Origin: VBDM01 sp035499735
Lineage (GTDB): Bacteria > Pseudomonadota > Gammaproteobacteria > Burkholderiales > SG8-39
Direction: 5' to 3'
NCBI GenBank assembly: GCA_035499735.1
Contig: DATJYC010000001.1
Coordinates: forward strand, 53,765-117,764
DNA length: 64,000 bases
In this document: one piece after another, positions 8,608 through 16,724 of the stretch
How the letters are laid out: every line of letters begins with the position of its first letter
Numbering within the stretch: the stretch's first letter is position 1
Position numbers and translations under genes: made by a program
The notes under the pieces: generated by a model
What the model saw: only the letters and a program-made list of their open reading frames with translations
Told to the model about the DNA's origin: nothing
Databases searched by the model: none

Positions 8608-8787
8608 TTACTCGCCCTTCGTCTTGACGACCTTCTTGCCGCGGTAGTAGCCGCTCGGGCTGATATGGTGGCGCAGGTGCACCTCGCCCGTTGTCGGCTC
8701 GACCGCGAGCGGCGGGTTGGTCAGAAAGTCATGGGCGCGATGCATCCCGCGCTTGGAGGGGGATTTCTTGTTCTGCTGAACCGCCAT
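8608..8787 (-). CDS. rpmF: 50S ribosomal protein L32
   Basis: 59-residue basic ribosomal protein read directly from the minus strand (MAVQQNKKSPSKRGMHRAHD start, KVVKTKGE end). The N-terminal Lys/Arg-rich segment is the L32 signature. It lacks the four zinc-binding cysteines, so it is the zinc-independent form. It begins 12 bases after the yceD stop and precedes plsX, the conserved yceD-rpmF-plsX order. Confidence 0.97.
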   Translation of the reverse strand: MAVQQNKKSPSKRGMHRAHDFLTNPPLAVEPTTGEVHLRHHISPSGYYRGKKVVKTKGE

Positions 8788-8799
8788 GTGAAAGCTCCT

Positions 8800-9225
8800 T
8801 CAATTCGTATCGCCGTACTGTGCACACTGCTCATGCCGCGTCGCCATCGGCAGCTCGAGGATCACCTCGTCCTCGACGAGCCACGCCACATCCATGTTCC
8901 GGGACGCAAGCACGCGATCGATGTCGTCGTCGGCCTCCGAAATCTCGCGCATGTTCTCCGCGAGCTGCAACTCGACGTCGACCGCGATGGGAAACCGGAT
9001 CGGATCGAGGCAGCGCTGGCAGAGCAGCTTAACCGATCCCCTCACGGAAAGCCGCAAGCATGGCTTGCCGTTGCCCGCGCGGCCTCCGCGCAGGTGGTAC
9101 TCCAGCCCTTCGGTCGAGCACTGCAGCTGCGCCAGCCGCGGCAAGCGCTCCATGCCCACCACGCCGCGGCGTTCCTGCGCGGCGCGCGCGAATTGGAGGC
9201 CGTCGATCACCTCCGCTTGCGACAT
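8800..9225 (-). CDS. yceD: YceD/DUF177 family protein
   Basis: 141-residue cytosolic protein of the DUF177 family. It has the conserved CQRCLDPIRFPI segment in the middle and an acidic second half. In E. coli and many other bacteria yceD precedes rpmF, as here. A role in 23S rRNA accumulation has been proposed for plant and bacterial members; I infer nothing beyond that. It is the first gene of the minus-strand fab block, and its start is only nine bases from the divergent DUF4124 gene. Confidence 0.85.
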   Translation of the reverse strand: MSQAEVIDGLQFARAAQERRGVVGMERLPRLAQLQCSTEGLEYHLRGGRAGNGKPCLRLSVRGSVKLLCQRCLDPIRFPIAVDVELQLAENMREISEADDDIDRVLASRNMDVAWLVEDEVILELPMATRHEQCAQYGDTN

Positions 9226-9244
9226 AGGGGCCGCATGATATTAT
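9217..9244 (+). promoter_or_regulatory. Candidate sigma-70 promoter near the DUF4124 gene
   Basis: TTGCGA, 16 bases, TATTAT. The predicted start site, about 9251, lies downstream of the ATG at 9235. If the promoter is real, translation would have to start at TTG 9277 or GTG 9292 in the same frame. Confidence 0.35.
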
Positions 9245-9654
9245 GTTTGCCTCGGAGTGTCAAAAGAAATTCCAAGTTGTTCAGAGCGTTAGTGCACTTT
9301 TTGATCCTCGCGGGCGCGGTCGCACCGGCGTTCGGCCAAGTATTCAAGTGGGTGGACGAACGGGGCGTCACGCACTACGGCGAGCGCCCTCCGCAGGGTG
9401 GAAAGGCAAGCGAGGTTCCGGACAAGCTCGGGACCCCGGGAGGTATCCCGCCCAGGGCTTCCCAGGGGGACGCCAAACCCCCGGAGCCCGAGAAAACCGA
9501 GGAGACAAAACGCAAGGAGCAATGCGATCAGCAGCGCGAGCTGCTCGACCGGTTGGTGCAGAACGAGCTCGGCAGCGGCAAGGTACAAATCGACAGGGCC
9601 AACGCGATCGCCCGCCAGGAAAAGCTCGTCGCCGAGCGATGCAAAGGGCAATGA
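9235..9654 (+). CDS. DUF4124-domain secreted protein
   Basis: 139-residue predicted periplasmic protein of unknown function. A hydrophobic signal segment (about 18-34, LVHFLILAGAVAPAFGQ) is followed directly by the DUF4124 motif VFKWVDERGVTHYGERPP. Then come a proline/lysine/glutamate-rich linker and a C-terminal helix with one Cys on each side (EQCDQQRELL and AERCKGQ). The start is uncertain: ATG 9235 gives a long signal peptide, while TTG 9277 and GTG 9292 would give shorter, more usual ones. Its stop overlaps the maf start (ATGA). DUF4124 proteins are frequent in proteobacteria and uncharacterised. Confidence 0.75.
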   Translation: MILCLPRSVKRNSKLFRALVHFLILAGAVAPAFGQVFKWVDERGVTHYGERPPQGGKASEVPDKLGTPGGIPPRASQGDAKPPEPEKTEETKRKEQCDQQRELLDRLVQNELGSGKVQIDRANAIARQEKLVAERCKGQ

Positions 9655-10238
9655 CGCCCAAGCCCGGACTGGTTCTCGCTTCGACTTCCCCGTATAGACG
9701 AGCTCTCCTGCAGCGTCTGGGACTGGAGTTCTCCGTTGCCGACCCTGCGGTCGCCGAGGAGCGGCGCGCCGACGAAGCGCCGCATGCCATGGCGAAGCGA
9801 CTCGCCGAGGCCAAGGCAAGGGCGGTCGCCGACCGCTTCCCCGGGAGCCTCGTCATCGGCAGCGACCAGGTCGCGGTATGCGACGGCGAGATCCTGGACA
9901 AGCCCGGAACGCACGCCAATGCGGTACGGCAGCTGCGCCTGCTCTCGGGCCGGGAAGCGGTGTTCCATACGGCGGTGTGCGTACACGGCGCGCGCGGCGG
10001 GCGCACCGGGACCCGCTTGGTGCCCTGCCGCGTCACCTTCCGCGAGCTCGACGACGCGGCCATCGCGCGCTATCTCGCGAGAGAGCAACCCTACGACTGC
10101 GCCGGCAGCGCCAAGTCGGAAGGGCTGGGCATTTCCCTCATCGCGAGAGTAGAGAGCGAGGATCCGACCGCTCTTGTCGGGCTACCGCTGATCGCGCTGG
10201 TGGAGTTGCTGCACGAGCAGGGCGTCGATGTCCCGTGA
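9651..10238 (+). CDS. Maf-family nucleotide pyrophosphatase
   Basis: 195-residue cytosolic protein of the Maf/Ham1 superfamily. It has the N-terminal ASTSPYRRALL signature and the SDQVAVCDG motif (catalytic Asp region), with the DCAGSAKSEGLGI segment near the C-terminus. The SPYRR and SDQVA variants resemble the YceF subgroup, which hydrolyses 7-methyl-GTP; that assignment is by memory of motifs only. It overlaps the preceding gene by four bases and the next by eleven, so the three plus-strand genes look like one operon. Confidence 0.88.
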   Translation: MTPKPGLVLASTSPYRRALLQRLGLEFSVADPAVAEERRADEAPHAMAKRLAEAKARAVADRFPGSLVIGSDQVAVCDGEILDKPGTHANAVRQLRLLSGREAVFHTAVCVHGARGGRTGTRLVPCRVTFRELDDAAIARYLAREQPYDCAGSAKSEGLGISLIARVESEDPTALVGLPLIALVELLHEQGVDVP

Positions 10239-10947
10239 AGCGGGATCGCTCTATCTCCTGCCGAACGTCCTGGGCGACACGGCGGCCGAAGCGGTGATTC
10301 CCGCTGCCGCGCTTGATCGCGCGCGCTCTCTCGACCATTTCATCGCGGAGAATCCGAAATCCGCCCGCGCCTTCCTGAAGCGCATCGGCTATTCGCGGCC
10401 TTTGCAGGGCGCCCGCATCGTGCGGCTCGACCACAATACCAGGCCGGCCGACGTGACGGCGCTGCTCGAACCGGTCCTCGCCGGCGCGGATGCTGGGCTA
10501 CTGTCCGATGCCGGCCTCCCGGCCGTCGCCGATCCCGGCGCGGCGCTGGTGAGGGCCGCGCACGAGAAAGGCGTGCGAGTCATCCCCTTGAGCGGTCCTT
10601 CGTCGATATTCCTCGCGCTTGCAGCCTCGGGCCTTGAAGGCCAGCGCTTCGTGTTCCACGGCTACCTGCCGGTGAAGCGGTCCGATCTCGCCGCGGCATT
10701 GAAGGAAATCGAGCGCCAGTCGGGGCGCCTGGGCCAGACGCAGATCTTCATCGAGACGCCCTACCGGAACGACGCTACCCTCGCGGCGATGCTCGGGCAC
10801 CTGCGCGACGACACGCTGGTGTGCATCGCGGCCGATCTGACCCTGCCGTCAGAAACCGTCAACACGCGGCGGGTCGCCGCATGGCGCAGGAACCCGCCAC
10901 GGCTCAAGGACCGCCCCGCCGTCTTCCTGGTGCTGTCGATCGACTAG
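10228..10947 (+). CDS. RsmI-like SAM-dependent methyltransferase (tetrapyrrole methylase fold)
   Basis: 239-residue protein of the tetrapyrrole/RsmI methylase fold. Recognisable parts are LYLLPNVLGD at the N-terminus, where RsmI has a P-loop-like GNLGD motif, then GLLSDAGLPAVADPGAALV and the SGPSSIFLALAASGL segment. Compared with RsmI it is shorter (239 against about 280), and the first loop is LPNVLGD rather than TPIGNLxD. A separate RsmI-like paralogue next to maf is common in betaproteobacteria as I recall. The substrate is unknown; 16S rRNA C1402 should not be assumed. Its stop overlaps that of sppA (shared CTAG). Confidence 0.8.
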   Translation: MSREAGSLYLLPNVLGDTAAEAVIPAAALDRARSLDHFIAENPKSARAFLKRIGYSRPLQGARIVRLDHNTRPADVTALLEPVLAGADAGLLSDAGLPAVADPGAALVRAAHEKGVRVIPLSGPSSIFLALAASGLEGQRFVFHGYLPVKRSDLAAALKEIERQSGRLGQTQIFIETPYRNDATLAAMLGHLRDDTLVCIAADLTLPSETVNTRRVAAWRRNPPRLKDRPAVFLVLSID

Positions 10948-11873
10948 CGCAGGCCCTGGGAAACCAGCTTGGTCAGCACGCCGGCCATCGCGGCGCCGAA
11001 ACGCCTCGCGAAGCGCTCGGTTATGTCCTGTCGCTTGGTGAAGTCGAAGATGTCCGCAGCCTTGATCACCTCGCGCGCCACGTAGTCGACGCTCCCCAGC
11101 CCGTCGGCCAGCCCGAGCTCCACGCTCCTGTCCCCGGTCCACATCAGGCCGGAGAAGAGCTCCGGGCTTTCCTTCAGCCGCTTGCCCCGCCCTTTCTTCA
11201 CGACGTCGATGAACTGCTTGTGGATGTCGTCGAGCATCGACTGTGCATGGCGCTTCTGCTTCTCGTCCACCGGCGAGAAGGGATCGAGGAATGCCTTGTT
11301 CTCGCCCGATACCAGCGCGCGCCGCTCCACGCCCAGCTTCTCCATCGTTCCGGTGAAGCCCCAGCCGTCCATGATCACGCCGATCGAACCGACGATGCTC
11401 GCCTTATCGACGTAGATCTTGTCGGTGGCGGCCGCAACGTAGTAGCCGCCCGACGCGCAGATGTCCTCCACCACCGCGTACACGGGAATGTTCGGATAGA
11501 GCCCGCGGAGCCTGCGGATCTCGTCGTAGATGATTCCCGCCTGTACCGGGCTGCCGCCGGGCGAGTTGATGCGCAAGATCACCCCGACAGTGTTCTTGTT
11601 CTTGAAGGCGTTCTGCAGCGCCTCGGTCACGCGGTCCGCGCTCGCGTCGCCCTTGGCGTCTATCACGCCGACCATGTCGACGAGCGCCGTGTGCCTGCCC
11701 GCGCCCAGCGATTCGGGGCTGCGCCAGTCGATCAGGAGGAGAATGAGGACCGTGAGGTAAGCGAAGAAGAGGAGCTTGAAGAAGATGCCCCAGCGGCGCG
11801 CGCGCCGCTGCTCCCGGAGGGCTGCGCCCGCCAGCTTCTCGATCAGTCCTCTCTCCCAGTCAGCTTCGGCCAT
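10944..11873 (-). CDS. sppA: Signal peptide peptidase SppA, short form (S49)
   Basis: 309-residue membrane-anchored serine protease that degrades leftover signal peptides. One transmembrane helix is at about 30-48; the protease domain follows on the periplasmic side. The nucleophile is Ser141 (CASGGYYVAAA). The general base is Lys193 (SGENKAFLDPF), 52 residues later, the same spacing as the Ser/Lys dyad of the short Bacillus SppA. It ends the rluC-HAD-Rieske-sppA run, overlapping the Rieske gene by 14 bases. Confidence 0.92.
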   Translation of the reverse strand: MAEADWERGLIEKLAGAALREQRRARRWGIFFKLLFFAYLTVLILLLIDWRSPESLGAGRHTALVDMVGVIDAKGDASADRVTEALQNAFKNKNTVGVILRINSPGGSPVQAGIIYDEIRRLRGLYPNIPVYAVVEDICASGGYYVAAATDKIYVDKASIVGSIGVIMDGWGFTGTMEKLGVERRALVSGENKAFLDPFSPVDEKQKRHAQSMLDDIHKQFIDVVKKGRGKRLKESPELFSGLMWTGDRSVELGLADGLGSVDYVAREVIKAADIFDFTKRQDITERFARRFGAAMAGVLTKLVSQGLR

Positions 11874-12222
11874 ACGAATCGCCTTTCACGAAGACTTGGC
11901 CGTCGCGCTCCTCGACGGGGACGGAAACAAGCCCTTCCTCGAAGCAGGGCCCGCGAACGCATCGGCCCGTGTCCGGCGCATAGGTCGCGCCGTGCGTCGA
12001 GCATATCAAATGCAAGCCCCAGGCATCAAAGAACTTGCCGGGCTTCCAGTCCAGCTCCATCGGCATGTGCGCGCAGCGGTTGAGGTAGGCGTAGACCCGC
12101 CCGCCGTAGCGGACGGCAAACGCCGGCTCCGGCCGGCCATCGACCTGGACCTCGAAACGTACGCCGTTTCCGCCGTCGACGAGATCGGCGCTCGCGCAGA
12201 TCAGGCGTTCCGCTGCAGCCAT
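11860..12222 (-). CDS. Rieske [2Fe-2S] protein
   Basis: 120-residue soluble Rieske ferredoxin-like protein. The cluster ligands are present as Cys50-x-His52 and Cys74-x-x-His77 (RCAHMPMELDW and ICSTHGATY). No transmembrane segment or oxygenase catalytic domain is attached, so it is an electron-transfer subunit whose partner is not visible. It overlaps the HAD phosphatase gene by 22 bases and sppA by 14. In betaproteobacteria a small Rieske protein commonly sits between gph-like and sppA genes; the role is unknown. Confidence 0.88.
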   Translation of the reverse strand: MAAAERLICASADLVDGGNGVRFEVQVDGRPEPAFAVRYGGRVYAYLNRCAHMPMELDWKPGKFFDAWGLHLICSTHGATYAPDTGRCVRGPCFEEGLVSVPVEERDGQVFVKGDSYGRS

Positions 12223-12851
12223 TCGTCGAGCTCATCGACGCTGTCGACGCTGGCGACCGGCTCCAGGACCTCGAGGTCGGCCTTCGCATGGGCGCCGTAG
12301 CTGACCGCCACCGCCGGCACGCCGGCGTGCGCCGCCATCTGCAGGTCGTGCACTGTGTCGCCGATCATGAGCGTGTTCGCTTCGTTCGCGCCCAGCTCGC
12401 CCATCAGCTCGAGCAGCATGTCCGGAGCGGGCTTGGGCGCGCACTGGTCGGCGCAGCGCGAGGAGGCGAACAGCGGCCGCAAGCCGGTGTTGTCCAGCGC
12501 CCGCTGCAGGCCCGCACGGCTCTTTCCGGTGGCGATCGCGAGCGTGTGGCCGCGGCCGCGAAGCAAGGAGAGCATCTGCGCGACACCGTGGAACAGCGGG
12601 ATCTCCGCATCGCGAGCAAGAAAGTGCTTGCGGTAGCGCTCGACCATCCGGCCGTAGTCGGCCGGGGGAAGCCCCGGCACCGCGTAGGCGAGCGCGTCTT
12701 GCAGTCCCAGCCCGATTACATGGCTCGCGCGCGCGGCGTCGGGCACGGGCAGCCCGAGATCGCGGCAGGCGGACTGGATGCACCAGACGATGGCGCCTGC
12801 CGAATCGATCAGCGTACCGTCCCAGTCGAAAACCAGCAGCTCGTAGCGCAT
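12201..12851 (-). CDS. HAD-family phosphatase (phosphoglycolate phosphatase-like)
   Basis: 216-residue HAD hydrolase. Motif I is DWDGTLIDS (Asp9 nucleophile, Asp11 acid/base), motif II is the Thr in IATGKSR, motif III the Lys in APKPAPDM, and motif IV GDTVHDLQMA. The cap sequence is of the Gph/PpaX type, so small phosphoesters such as phosphoglycolate are likely, but substrate choice cannot be read from the sequence. It overlaps rluC by one base, and its 3' end runs into the Rieske gene. Confidence 0.88.
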   Translation of the reverse strand: MRYELLVFDWDGTLIDSAGAIVWCIQSACRDLGLPVPDAARASHVIGLGLQDALAYAVPGLPPADYGRMVERYRKHFLARDAEIPLFHGVAQMLSLLRGRGHTLAIATGKSRAGLQRALDNTGLRPLFASSRCADQCAPKPAPDMLLELMGELGANEANTLMIGDTVHDLQMAAHAGVPAVAVSYGAHAKADLEVLEPVASVDSVDELDEWLQRNA

Positions 12852-13780
12852 CAGCGGGGGAGTGAATCGAGAAAGCGCCGAAGGGCCTCGGGAAGCGGCG
12901 AGGAAAGTTTGATTTCCCTGCCGGTGGCCGGGTGCACGAAATCCAGTTCCGCCGCGTGAAGAAAGAGGCGCGCCAGCCCCTGCCTCGCGAGCACCCGGTT
13001 GTTCTCATAGTCGCCGTACTTCTCGTCCCCGGCGACCGGAAAGCCCAGATGCGCCAGATGCACGCGGATCTGGTGGGTGCGGCCGGTGAGCAGATCCGCC
13101 GAAAGCAGCGTGAAGTCGCGCAGCGACCGCTCGCGGCGAAACACCGTCCGCGACTCGCGCCCCTCGCGGTGCACGCTGACCCGCCGCTCGCCCGATTTCG
13201 TCAGGTACTTCTTCAGGGGCAGGTCGATGCGGCGTTCCTCCTCGCGCCATTTCCCCGGTACCAGGGCAAGGTAGCGCTTGTGCACCCTGCCCTCGCGCAG
13301 CGCCGCGTGGAGCGCGGTAAGCGCGGAGCGCTTCTTGGCGAGAATGAGCAGCCCAGAGGTGTCCCGGTCGAGGCGATGAGCGAGCTCGAGAAACTTGAGC
13401 TGCGGCCTCGCCGCGCGGAACTGCTCGATCACGCCGAAGCTCACTCCGCTCCCCCCGTGCACCGCGAGTCCGGCGGGCTTGTCGACGACGAGCAGCGCCT
13501 CGTCCTCGTGAACGACCGCGGGTAGGGAGGCGGTCCGGGGTACGGGCCTGGAGGTCCGCCCGGCTATGCGCAGCGGCGGAATACGGACCTTGTCGCCGGG
13601 CCGAAGCCGATAGGTCGGGTCCACGCGCCGGCTGTTGACCCTGACCTCCCCGGTGCGCAGGACACGGTAGATATGGCTGCGCGGCACCCCCTTGCAAACG
13701 CGCATCAGAAAGTTGTCGACCCGCTGCCCCTCACTCGCGGAATCGACCTCCATCGAGGCCACGTTGCTTAAATCCTTCAT
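12851..13780 (-). CDS. rluC: 23S rRNA pseudouridine synthase RluC
   Basis: 309-residue RluA-family enzyme. An N-terminal S4 RNA-binding domain (about 18-70) precedes the catalytic domain. The catalytic Asp138 lies in AHRLDRDTSGLL, which is the RluC form of the motif; the TGRTHQIRVHLAHLG motif follows. In E. coli RluC modifies U955, U2504 and U2580 of 23S rRNA. It is divergent from rne, as in E. coli and many proteobacteria, and its start codon lies inside the candidate rne promoter. Confidence 0.92.
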   Translation of the reverse strand: MKDLSNVASMEVDSASEGQRVDNFLMRVCKGVPRSHIYRVLRTGEVRVNSRRVDPTYRLRPGDKVRIPPLRIAGRTSRPVPRTASLPAVVHEDEALLVVDKPAGLAVHGGSGVSFGVIEQFRAARPQLKFLELAHRLDRDTSGLLILAKKRSALTALHAALREGRVHKRYLALVPGKWREEERRIDLPLKKYLTKSGERRVSVHREGRESRTVFRRERSLRDFTLLSADLLTGRTHQIRVHLAHLGFPVAGDEKYGDYENNRVLARQGLARLFLHAAELDFVHPATGREIKLSSPLPEALRRFLDSLPR

Positions 13781-13792
13781 TTTGTTTATGAT
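13764..13792 (+). promoter_or_regulatory. Candidate sigma-70 promoter of rne
   Basis: TTGCTT, exactly 17 bases, TATGAT. It overlaps the start codon of the divergent rluC gene and predicts a transcript start near 13799, about 350 nt before the rne ATG. The E. coli rne leader is similarly long (about 360 nt). Confidence 0.6.
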
Positions 13793-14147
13793 CTGCGCGC
13801 TGCTTCCGTCGCGGGACGGCTGCTTGTATATGCGAAGGTGCGGATGGTTCGCCCCCAGACAAGACTGGCTACCCTGTCCCCGGTTCCGATGCCGCCGATG
13901 GCAACGCCATCGCTCCGCGCAGGGACCCGAAGCCGCAAAGGCGGTTGGTTATCCAACCAGTGGAGATTAACTAGATAGTAATAGAACAGCGCGCCGACAG
14001 CATATCGGCAGATTCAGCGGGTCCTGTGCTCAGCGGCCCGAAAGACAAACCACCCACGCGTTCTCATGATCCAACGATCGATGATGCGAGACTAGCCTTC
14101 ACAACAGGCCTTGGTTTGTCCTGCCCGTGCGCGCGGGAGATAGAAAA
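13793..14147 (+). promoter_or_regulatory. Long 5' leader of rne with hairpins
   Basis: This is the longest stretch without a gene in the window. I see no open frame with a start and ribosome site. It contains at least two clean hairpins: 13896-13912 (CGATGGC/GCCATCG, 3-base loop) and 13943-13958 (GGTTGG/CCAACC, loop TTAT), and a weaker competing CCGC/GCGG pair at 13933-13944. The ribosome site GGGAG at 14135-14139 lies eight bases before the ATG at 14148. RNase E leaders mediate feedback cleavage in E. coli; the same use here is inference. Confidence 0.5.
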
Positions 14148-16715
14148 ATGAAGCGCATGCTTTTCAATGCGACACAGGCCGAAGAACTCCGTGTCGCGAT
14201 TGTCGACGGTCAGAAGCTCATAGACCTCGACATTGAATCGGCCGCGAAGGAGCAGAGGAAGAGCAACATCTACAAGGGTGTTATCACCCGCGTAGAGCCC
14301 AGCCTCGAAGCCGCGTTCGTCGACTACGGCACCGAGCGCCACGGCTTCCTGCCGTTCAAGGAAGTCGCTCGCCAGTACTTCAAGCCCGGCATCGACGTCG
14401 GCCGCGCCCGCATCCAAGACGCGATCTCCGAGGGCGACGAGATGATCGTCCAGGTGGAAAAGGACGAGCGCGGCAACAAGGGCGCCGCCCTCACCACCTT
14501 CATCAGCCTTGCCGGACGCTACCTCGTCCTCATGCCCAACAACCCACGCGGCGGGGGCGTCTCGCGCCGCGTCGAGGGGGAGGACCGCGACGAGCTGCGC
14601 GAGATCATGGACAGGCTCGAGACCCCGGCCGGGATGAGCCTCATCGGGCGCACCGCTGGGATCGGGCGTTCCTACGAGGAGCTGCAGTGGGACCTCAGCT
14701 ACCTGCTCAAGCTCTGGGGCAAGATCGTCGAGGCTACGCAGCCCGCGCGCGATTCCGACGGGAAGCTGCTCAACCCTGCCCCCTTCCTGATCTACCAGGA
14801 GGGCAGCCTCGTGATCCGCGCCGTGCGCGACTACTTTCAGCCGGACATCGGCGAGATCCTGATCGACACCGACGCGATCCACGAGCAGACGCTCGCCTTC
14901 ATGAGCAACGTTATGCCCGACAACGTCGGGCGGGTGAAGCGCTACCACGACGACGTGCCGCTGTTTTCGCGCTTCCAGATCGAGCACCAGATCGAGACGG
15001 CCTATTCGCGCCAGGTATCGCTGCCGGCCGGCGGCGCGGTCGTGATCGACCATACCGAAGCACTCGTTTCGATCGACGTCAATTCCGCCCGCGCCACGCG
15101 TGGGCACGACATCGAGCAGACCGCGTTCAACACCAATCTCGAGGCCGCCGACGAGATCGCCAGGCAGCTCCGCCTGCGCGACCTCGGGGGGCTGATCGTC
15201 ATCGACTTCATCGACATGGAGAATCAGCGCAACCAGCGCGAGGTCGAGAACCGGCTGCGCGATGCGTTGCGCTACGACCGCGCCCGCGTGCAGATGGGGA
15301 AGATATCGCGCTTCGGTCTGATGGAGCTCTCGCGCCAGCGGCTGCGGCCTTCGCTCGGCGAGGGCAGCAACATCACCTGCCCGCGCTGCAACGGCACCGG
15401 CCACATCCGCGGAACCGAGTCCACGGCGCTTCATATCCTGCGCATCATCCAGGAGGAGGCGATGAAGGAGAACAGCGCCGCCGTGCACGCGCAGGTGCCC
15501 GTGGACGTCGCGACCTTCCTGCTGAACGAGAAGCGCGCCGACATCCATTCGATCGAGGCGCGGCTTAAGGTGAACGTGGTGCTGATCCCGAACACCCACC
15601 TCGAGACCCCGAACTACAAGGTTGAGCGCCTGCGCCACGACGACCTGAACCAGGCGGACGCGCTTCCCGCCAGCTACAACCTGGTCAGCGTGCCCGCCGA
15701 GGAAGAGGTGAAGGAAGAGGCGTCGGAAGAGGTCATCCCCCAGCGCCTTCAGCCTGCGGTCCGGGGCGTCACGCCCGAGCGCCCCGCTCCAGTGGGCACG
15801 CCTGCGCGGCCGCCGCGACCGGAGTCTCCGCCAGTGCGCGCCGAAGCGCGTCCGGCGGCTGCCCCCCAGCAGGGACTATTAGGCAAGTTCTTGAGCTGGC
15901 TCGCCGGCGAAAATGCGCCCCAGGCGGCGCCGCAACCGCAACCCGCGCCGGCCCAGGCTCCGCGCCGCGAAGGACGGCCCGACCGCCAGGAGCCGCGCCG
16001 CGATCGCGGCGACCGCGATCGTTTCCGCCAGCGGGGCGAAGGCCGCGGCGAGGGCCGCGAAGACCGGCGCGAAGGTCGCGGTGACCGTCCGCGCCGTCAG
16101 GACCGGGGAGATCGCCAGCAACACCGCGATCGGCAGCAGCGCGACCAGCAACAACGCGACCAGCAGCAGCGCCAGGAGCACCGGCCCAACGACCAACCGC
16201 CCCAGCCCGACCGGCCGCCGCAGCAAGGGAACGAGCGCAGGGAAGGCGAGCACGGAGGCCGGCGCAGACGCCGGGGCGGTCACGACCGCGGAGATCGCGG
16301 AGAGCGCCGCGACGCCCAGGGCAACCGCAACGACGACCAGCGTCAAAGACAGCCGCGGCCGGACGCTCCGCCTTCGGCCGGACCGACCGCGGCGGAGCTC
16401 GCCTCGCTCGAGGCGACTACGCAGAGCGCGCCCGAGGTGCCGCCGGCGCCCGTCGAAGCGCGCGAGGCGCAGCCCGCATCCGCGCCGAGGCGCGAAGCCC
16501 CGCCCCCTCCGCGCGAGCCGGATCCCGCCGAGATCGAGCGCGCCCTGCGCGAGAGCGGACTCGAAATGGTCCAGACCCGCGAATCCGGCCCGATTGAGCT
16601 TCCGCCTGACGCGGAATTCGTTCCTGCCAGGCGCACGCGCCGCCCGCCGCCGCCGGACAGCAGCGAGCCCCTCGTGCAGGTCGAGACGGTACGTCCGCCG
16701 GAATCGAAGGGCTGA
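14148..16715 (+). CDS. rne: Ribonuclease E
   Basis: 855-residue endoribonuclease, the core of mRNA decay and of rRNA/tRNA processing. Residues 1-125 hold the start of the catalytic region with the S1 domain, then the 5' sensor and DNase I-like parts; SIDVNSARATRG and GLIVIDFIDM carry the magnesium-binding Asp residues. The zinc-link motif CPRCNGTG has Cys411 and Cys414. From about residue 530 the sequence becomes proline-, arginine-, aspartate- and glutamine-rich (a disordered RNA-binding and degradosome scaffold), ending in a proline/glutamate tail. The start is the ATG at 14148 with SD GGGAG; an in-frame GTG at 14127 lacks one. Confidence 0.96.
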   Translation: MKRMLFNATQAEELRVAIVDGQKLIDLDIESAAKEQRKSNIYKGVITRVEPSLEAAFVDYGTERHGFLPFKEVARQYFKPGIDVGRARIQDAISEGDEMIVQVEKDERGNKGAALTTFISLAGRYLVLMPNNPRGGGVSRRVEGEDRDELREIMDRLETPAGMSLIGRTAGIGRSYEELQWDLSYLLKLWGKIVEATQPARDSDGKLLNPAPFLIYQEGSLVIRAVRDYFQPDIGEILIDTDAIHEQTLAFMSNVMPDNVGRVKRYHDDVPLFSRFQIEHQIETAYSRQVSLPAGGAVVIDHTEALVSIDVNSARATRGHDIEQTAFNTNLEAADEIARQLRLRDLGGLIVIDFIDMENQRNQREVENRLRDALRYDRARVQMGKISRFGLMELSRQRLRPSLGEGSNITCPRCNGTGHIRGTESTALHILRIIQEEAMKENSAAVHAQVPVDVATFLLNEKRADIHSIEARLKVNVVLIPNTHLETPNYKVERLRHDDLNQADALPASYNLVSVPAEEEVKEEASEEVIPQRLQPAVRGVTPERPAPVGTPARPPRPESPPVRAEARPAAAPQQGLLGKFLSWLAGENAPQAAPQPQPAPAQAPRREGRPDRQEPRRDRGDRDRFRQRGEGRGEGREDRREGRGDRPRRQDRGDRQQHRDRQQRDQQQRDQQQRQEHRPNDQPPQPDRPPQQGNERREGEHGGRRRRRGGHDRGDRGERRDAQGNRNDDQRQRQPRPDAPPSAGPTAAELASLEATTQSAPEVPPAPVEAREAQPASAPRREAPPPPREPDPAEIERALRESGLEMVQTRESGPIELPPDAEFVPARRTRRPPPPDSSEPLVQVETVRPPESKG

Positions 16716-16724
16716 TCCGGGCGC

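Noticed and set aside
13861..13970. A cyclic di-GMP (GEMM) riboswitch in the rne leader
   Set aside because: I compared the stems with the GEMM core as remembered; the conserved loop sequences are not there.
14064..15638. Long minus-strand open frame inside rne
   Set aside because: It is the antisense shadow of the RNase E catalytic domain, with no ribosome site or family motif.
15960..16250. Apparent tandem repeats in the 3' half of rne
   Set aside because: They encode the Arg/Asp/Gln-rich disordered scaffold of RNase E. The repetition is imperfect and explained by the protein composition; it is not a CRISPR or a mobile repeat.
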